From positions 1 to 36,759 of the forward strand of contig CAWZYX010000016.1 of assembly GCA_963966315.1 (NCBI GenBank): a stretch of 36,759 nt of DNA. The letters run 5' to 3'. Of the stretch, positions 32,878-36,759 are shown in pieces. Position 1 is the first letter of the stretch; every line of letters starts with the position of its first letter. Under the pieces are notes generated by a model. That model made no database searches and was not told the DNA's origin. It saw nothing but the letters and a program-made list of their open reading frames with translations. The stretch is from Winogradskyella_A sp963966315. Its GTDB lineage: Bacteria > Bacteroidota > Bacteroidia > Flavobacteriales > Flavobacteriaceae. The position numbers and the translations under genes are program-made.

Positions 32878-32910
32878 AAAAGGCCTTAGAAGTTCTAAGG
32901 CCTTTTTTTA
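32878..32910 (+). terminator. Intrinsic terminator of the TonB-family gene
   Basis: A near-perfect inverted repeat AGGCCTTAGAA / TTCTAAGGCCT (32881-32891 and 32893-32903; a 9-10 bp stem once the loop is opened), preceded by A and followed by seven T. It can also serve the convergent thioredoxin-like gene ending at 32923. Confidence 0.92.
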
Positions 32911-32922
32911 ATTTCTAAATAT

Positions 32923-33480
32923 TTAATTCTTCCACTTGATATTACATCCAATGCTCGGCTTTTGATCTGCAAGAATCCTCCCACCCTGCAAGAGGGCTTC
33001 TAACGCTGCTCTTATGTCTTTGCCAGTGACTGGCAGGCTATTACCCGGTCTTGAGTCGTCTAATTGTCCACGGTATACCAGAGTTAATTCTTTATCAAAA
33101 AGAAAAAAGCCCGGGGTACAGGCAGCATCATAAGCTTGGGCAACCTCCTGACTCTCGTCGTATAAATACGGAAAGGTAAAATTAAATTTCCTGGCCTGAT
33201 GAGCTAGTTGATCTGGTGCATCGTCGGGATAGTTTTCTGCGTCGTTGCTAGAAATAGCTATGATACCAACGCCTTTTGATGAGTAGTCTCTTCCTAGTTG
33301 TGACAATTCATCATTAATGTGTTTTACAAACGGACAGTGATTGCAGATAAACATGATCAGTGTAGCATGTTCCCCTTGAACATCCTGTAATGAAAGCCTC
33401 TTAAAATTGGTGACATCTGGAAGAGTAAAGTCCGGTGCTTTGGTACCTAAAGGCATCATGTTAGAAGGTGTTAGTGCCAT
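32923..33480 (-). CDS. Thioredoxin-fold (AhpC/TSA-like) protein
   Basis: The start is ATG 33480 (MALTPSNMMPLGTKAPDF), giving 185 residues; the longer frame to 33570 runs into the divergent csaA. The fold is AhpC/TSA-redoxin-like: KAPDFTLPDV, then LIMFICNHCPFVKHI with C46 and C49 as a CxxC site, AISSNDAENYPDDAPDQLA, the cis-proline loop AACTPGFFLFD and a final SIGCNIKWK. There is no signal peptide, so it is probably cytoplasmic. It could act as a disulfide reductase or peroxidase; the sequence does not decide. Confidence 0.9.
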   Translation of the reverse strand: MALTPSNMMPLGTKAPDFTLPDVTNFKRLSLQDVQGEHATLIMFICNHCPFVKHINDELSQLGRDYSSKGVGIIAISSNDAENYPDDAPDQLAHQARKFNFTFPYLYDESQEVAQAYDAACTPGFFLFDKELTLVYRGQLDDSRPGNSLPVTGKDIRAALEALLQGGRILADQKPSIGCNIKWKN

Positions 33481-33520
33481 TTTATAAGTATATTTAGTTG
33501 ATAATTTTTTATTTAAAAAT

Positions 33521-33847
33521 ATGATTTCTTTCGAAGAATTTACCAAGGTAGACATTAGAGTTGGAACCATTGTAAGTGTGAAAGACTTTCCGGGGGCTAA
33601 AAAACCGGCATATCAGATCACTGTTGATTTTGGACCTTTAGGCCTAAAAAAGTCATCTGCACAAATCACCAGATTGTATTCGAAAGAAGACCTTTTAAAT
33701 CGTCAAATTCTCGCAGTGGTGAATTTTCCAAGGAAGCAAATAGCTAATTTTATGAGCGAATGTCTGGTTCTTGGTGCCGTCTAGGGAAAAGATGTTGTGT
33801 TGCTTCATCCCGAAAACAGAGTGCCGAACGGAGCTTCAGTTTCTTAA
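33521..33847 (+). pseudogene. csaA: CsaA-like tRNA-binding-domain protein interrupted by in-frame TAG
   Basis: The frame from ATG 33521 encodes 87 residues matching CsaA: FTKVDIRVGTIVSVKDFPGA, KKPAYQITVDFGPLGLKKSS, VVNFPRKQIANFMSE. It stops at TAG 33782-33784, directly after CLVLGAV. Reading on in the same frame gives GKDVVLLHPENRVPNGASVS and then TAA at 33845-33847. That is the expected end of CsaA, which is normally about 110 residues. So one codon (88) has become amber with no frameshift. CsaA binds tRNA-like ligands and has been described as a secretion-related chaperone; the missing C-terminal strand is part of the dimer interface. It may be a recent nonsense mutation, a sequencing error, or a read-through stop. 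Confidence 0.85.
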
Positions 33848-36352
33848 CTAAAGCTCTTCTCTAAAAAAGATAGCGTTCATCAATAGTTTGTTTGTGCCAT
33901 ACCAGAAGGCTCTGAAATTGGTATTGTCTGTGAACCCGACAATAGTTCCTCGTCCCAGTCCTGAAATTTTAAGTGGAACAGATAATGATAAACTATCCAA
34001 ATTTGACTTGGAGATATACCCGCTTAATAATGGCTGGTTGGTATATCTTATTGGATTATTGTAACTATTTGCATCGGGCTTCATGAAGAGTGTCGTATTT
34101 CTGAACAACGCTATGGAGTTATTTTTGTATCCAAAGTTGATTGGGTGTGAGCGATCGATGCTGGCCTCAAAAATAGCTCCACCAATCACCTGTGCTCCTC
34201 TGAAGTTGCTTCGGTCTTCAAATCTGATGTTCTCAGCTACAAGATCAGAGGACTTGAATTCAGGCTTGAAGAACTCTTTGCTTTTCAGCCATCTGAGAGC
34301 ATTCCTGTAGGCTATAAGAGTACCACCATCTTCAACCCAGGCTTTTACTTTTTTAGCCTGACCATCATTTAAGGCTCCGTAATTATTCACCATAATGATG
34401 GTATTATAACGACTTAGGTCGGCCCGGTTCAGATTCTTCACATCCAGTTTGGTAACTGGCATATTGTAGCGTGTATCTAATAAATGCCATATTTCTCCTG
34501 CATCATATGATCTGAAACCAGATCCAACTAGCAAGGCGATCTTTGGCAGTTCCAGGGGTCTGAAATTATTACTGCCTAAATCAATTCCCTCATTGTATCC
34601 CGTTTCAACTGCGTTAATTACAACTCCCGTATCTTTAGCCACAGTCTCCATCAGCTGAAAAATTTCATCAGGAGTGAGCTCTTGATTCTGAACAGGAATC
34701 ATAATGGTACCGTAATCGTAAAGGCGATTAGCCGATCTGAATGGCTTCATACTTACCTTTGCTCTTAGTCCTCGGTTTAAGAAGGTGTAAAGCGCTTTAG
34801 GCGTGTAGTATTCATGCCATTCCAAGAGGTATGCGTAATTACTTTTTCCTGATACAGAGTGATTCAATTTTAAGTTGCTAACTTCATCTCCCGCAATGGA
34901 TACTGTGGTCTCAGCATAATCGAGATTAAAGGCCAATGGGAAGGTCCATGCAGAAATATCATAAAACAAACTATCCTGAAAGGTTGTCCGTTTTTCAAAC
35001 ATGGCATTGATTAGGCGTGTATTTTTTTGATTTTTTGGCACCACATAGCTGTAATTGGGTTTATAGGTTTTCCCATTGATGGTGGTTTCTTCCTTTAATT
35101 GATGAATACTTATACGATGCCTCTTCAGAATTTCAGCAAGATGATAGGTTTTTGCAGCATCTTTTTCATCGCCAAATACCACAGCTTTGTTACCTGTTTT
35201 ACGTGCCTCAGATCGTGCATTATCAAAAAAACCATATTGATATTCCAACAAGTCGACCTTTAAGTTTTTAGCAGCCTCAAGAGTTGACAAGGAAGTTGTA
35301 AACTGATTCCTGATCGTAAAAGGAAATGTTAAAAGTCCGTTGACACTTTCCTGAATATGTCCTCTAGAACTGGCTTGTTCAAATAGTATTCCAATACTTC
35401 CGTTTATATCCGGAAAGGTCGACCCCTTACCGTAGTAGAAATCGTCAAAACTTTCTTCGCTGTAATAGAGGGATCCAATTTTATCTAATGCGGCTGCGTG
35501 GAATTGACCAATTCGTTTAGTGAGTTCCTGATTCTTTTCAGGGGTTAAGGGGTGCGTGCGCGATGGGATGCCGGGTTGAAAGAAAAAGGTAGAATTAGTG
35601 CCCATTTCGTGGTGATCTGTCAGTATGTTGGGCAGCCAGCTGTGAAAGGTTTCGATGCGTGCTCTGGATTCTGGCAACTGCACAGGTAGCCAGTCTCTGT
35701 TCATATCAAACCAATAGTGATTGGTTCTCCCGCCAGGCCATACCTCACTATATTCCCGGTCATTTGGATCCGGGTTTAGATTCATACTTCTGTTGGTATT
35801 GGCCCAATAGGCAAAACGCTGAAGACCATCCGGATTAAAGCTTGGATCGAACAAAATGACAACTTCATTCAATAACGTTTCAATTTCAGGTCCCTGGGCC
35901 GCTGCCAGATAGTACGCAACTGCTAAACCAGCATTGGCACCACTGGGTTCATTTCCATGAATAGAATATCCCTGATAGACGATCGCTGGACGGTTTTCAA
36001 AATTGGTTAGCTCACCATTGGTAGCAGCCAGGTGATCTTGCTGGATTTTATCTATCTTCTGGTGATTTTCTTTTGAGGTTATGGTTAGCAGGAGTAGAGG
36101 CCTGCCTTCATAAGTACTCCCTCGGTTTTCAATGCTTATTCGCTCAGATGCTTCGGCAAGAGCATACATGTATTGAACAAGTTTATCGTGGGTTACATGC
36201 CATTCTCCAACTTCATGACCAATTACACTTTTTGGGGTTGGAATGCTTTGGTTGTATGAGATGCCCTGGGGTAAATAGTAATCTAAACTTATTGTTTGCT
36301 GAGAAAACACCGAGCAACATATGAAAAGTGCCAGAAGTAAAAAGTAACGCAT
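33848..36352 (-). CDS. M14 family zinc carboxypeptidase, exported
   Basis: This 834-residue protein has a signal peptide (MRYFLLLALFICCSVFSQQT). The M14 zinc-carboxypeptidase domain of about 50-345 contains the zinc ligands H132 and E135 in SIHGNEPSG and a third His in TDHHEMG (247/248). NR in DMNRDW (219) is the substrate site, and E325 in ILFEQAS is the general base. The C-terminal half has a GATase-like region (around 600-700, with ALLVGSGFRSYDAGEIW) and a beta-rich tail. It is probably a periplasmic or surface-exposed peptidase for protein or peptidoglycan turnover. Its stop abuts the csaA read-through stop. Confidence 0.93.
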   Translation of the reverse strand: MRYFLLLALFICCSVFSQQTISLDYYLPQGISYNQSIPTPKSVIGHEVGEWHVTHDKLVQYMYALAEASERISIENRGSTYEGRPLLLLTITSKENHQKIDKIQQDHLAATNGELTNFENRPAIVYQGYSIHGNEPSGANAGLAVAYYLAAAQGPEIETLLNEVVILFDPSFNPDGLQRFAYWANTNRSMNLNPDPNDREYSEVWPGGRTNHYWFDMNRDWLPVQLPESRARIETFHSWLPNILTDHHEMGTNSTFFFQPGIPSRTHPLTPEKNQELTKRIGQFHAAALDKIGSLYYSEESFDDFYYGKGSTFPDINGSIGILFEQASSRGHIQESVNGLLTFPFTIRNQFTTSLSTLEAAKNLKVDLLEYQYGFFDNARSEARKTGNKAVVFGDEKDAAKTYHLAEILKRHRISIHQLKEETTINGKTYKPNYSYVVPKNQKNTRLINAMFEKRTTFQDSLFYDISAWTFPLAFNLDYAETTVSIAGDEVSNLKLNHSVSGKSNYAYLLEWHEYYTPKALYTFLNRGLRAKVSMKPFRSANRLYDYGTIMIPVQNQELTPDEIFQLMETVAKDTGVVINAVETGYNEGIDLGSNNFRPLELPKIALLVGSGFRSYDAGEIWHLLDTRYNMPVTKLDVKNLNRADLSRYNTIIMVNNYGALNDGQAKKVKAWVEDGGTLIAYRNALRWLKSKEFFKPEFKSSDLVAENIRFEDRSNFRGAQVIGGAIFEASIDRSHPINFGYKNNSIALFRNTTLFMKPDANSYNNPIRYTNQPLLSGYISKSNLDSLSLSVPLKISGLGRGTIVGFTDNTNFRAFWYGTNKLLMNAIFFREEL

Positions 36353-36381
36353 AATGAACTGTTGGTTGATTGCTAAAAATA

Positions 36382-36411
36382 AAAATCCACAACCTAAGGG
36401 TAGTGGATTTT
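36382..36411 (-). terminator. Intrinsic terminator of the DUF3276 gene
   Basis: On the minus strand AAAATCCAC and GTGGATTTT pair (36403-36411 with 36382-36390) around a 12-base loop that itself contains ACC/GGT. The sequence TTTTTATTTTT follows. It lies 25 bases after the stop at 36436 and before the M14 gene. Confidence 0.8.
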
Positions 36412-36435
36412 ATCATTATTTAACACTTGTGTGCC

Positions 36436-36759
36436 TTAAATATCTTCAAAATTTATATCAGTGAAGTTCTCTGTACTTTTAGCGGTTTCAACCGTATCTT
36501 CATTTAAATCCGATTCCTTGTTAAAATCTTTCTGGTGTTTTTCACTAATTACTTCTTCACCCTTTTCATCAATAATGAACTTGGTCATTTCAGCCAACAA
36601 ATCCTTAAACCCATGAAAGTCCTCTTTGTAAAGATAGATCTTGTGCTTTTTGTAGTGAAATGAACCATCATCGTTCGTAAACTTTTTACTTTCGGTAATT
36701 GTTAAATAGTAATCTCCCGCTTTTGTACTTCTAACATCAAAGAAATAAGTCCTTCTACC
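36436..36759 (-). CDS. DUF3276 (PUR-alpha-like) nucleic-acid-binding protein, 5' end missing
   Basis: I translated 107 residues on the minus strand from the window edge (GRRTYFFDVRSTKAGDYYLT onward) to TAA at 36438-36436. The pieces DYYLTITESKK, FHYKKHKIYLYKEDF and FKDLLAEM match the DUF3276 family, which is restricted to Bacteroidota and related to PUR single-strand nucleic-acid-binding proteins. The family is usually about 100-140 residues, so only the N-terminal 20-30 residues are missing beyond the edge. An acidic tail (NKESDLNEDTVETAKSTENF) follows the PUR domain. A terminator follows the gene. Confidence 0.9.
   Translation of the reverse strand, partial: GRRTYFFDVRSTKAGDYYLTITESKKFTNDDGSFHYKKHKIYLYKEDFHGFKDLLAEMTKFIIDEKGEEVISEKHQKDFNKESDLNEDTVETAKSTENFTDINFEDI

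Overview
The window looks like a draft-assembly or metagenome contig from a member of the Bacteroidota, most likely a marine-type Flavobacteriia. The evidence is low-GC DNA, many flavobacterial gene families (GIN/DUF2807 proteins, DUF3276, DUF6327, DUF4350/DUF4129, a TonB-dependent receptor with an N-terminal carboxypeptidase-regulatory domain), weak Shine-Dalgarno sites and several TAnnTTTG-type -7 promoter elements. Bases 1-29 are not genomic: they match the end of the Nextera/Tn5 read-1 adapter, so the contig is cut inside its first gene. No rRNA, tRNA, CRISPR array, insertion sequence or prophage was found, and no gap between genes exceeds about 200 bases.

Bases 30-7105 are one end of a [NiFe]-hydrogenase locus. 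On the minus strand are hypA and a truncated hoxF-like gene (NuoE-like plus NuoF-like diaphorase subunit, as in NAD(P)-linked group 3d enzymes). Divergently on the plus strand are hypF, hypD and hypE, which make and install the Fe(CN)2CO ligands, and converging on hypE is a UreH/HupE-like nickel permease. The other structural subunits, hypB and hypC are not in view. A perfect palindrome of Crp/Fnr type (TGAC-N4-GTCA core) lies just upstream of hoxF; a second copy of the same core lies upstream of trxB.

Bases 7389-9705 hold a three-gene envelope-stress-like cassette (YtxH, holin-like membrane protein, DUF6327-like protein), thioredoxin reductase trxB with a clear terminator, and a short YceI-like C-terminal fragment that is probably a gene relic.

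Bases 9702-14159, all minus strand, form a PadR - PspC-domain protein - two GIN (DUF2807) exported proteins module, preceded by a DUF4870 membrane protein. This resembles a PadR-controlled envelope-stress set. Bases 14303-17586 carry a DUF4442 hotdog protein, an AIM24/TIGR00266 protein, a conserved 65-residue protein, and a divergent oxyR-dps pair in which OxyR keeps both redox cysteines at residues 199 and 208.

Bases 17632-25068 contain a DUF2141 secreted protein and then a tightly coupled six-gene minus-strand operon: SpoIIM-like, six-TM membrane protein, DUF4129, DUF4350, MoxR AAA+ ATPase and DUF58, with a divergent RDD membrane protein. Overlapping stops and starts (ATGA, GTGA) indicate translational coupling; this is a widespread but poorly understood MoxR/DUF58 envelope system.

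Bases 25086-36759 are mainly housekeeping and envelope genes: a TRIC-like channel, a lipoprotein cyclophilin, a CoA-type Nudix hydrolase, an acyltransferase, an ECF sigma factor with a coupled membrane partner, a lysoplasmalogenase, a TonB-dependent receptor, a TonB-family protein, a thioredoxin-like protein, csaA interrupted by an in-frame amber codon, an M14 carboxypeptidase and a partial DUF3276 gene. I do not see a clearly new defence or mobile system. The points most worth a second look are the interrupted csaA, the shared palindromes at hoxF and trxB, the MoxR/DUF58 operon, and the truncated hydrogenase locus.
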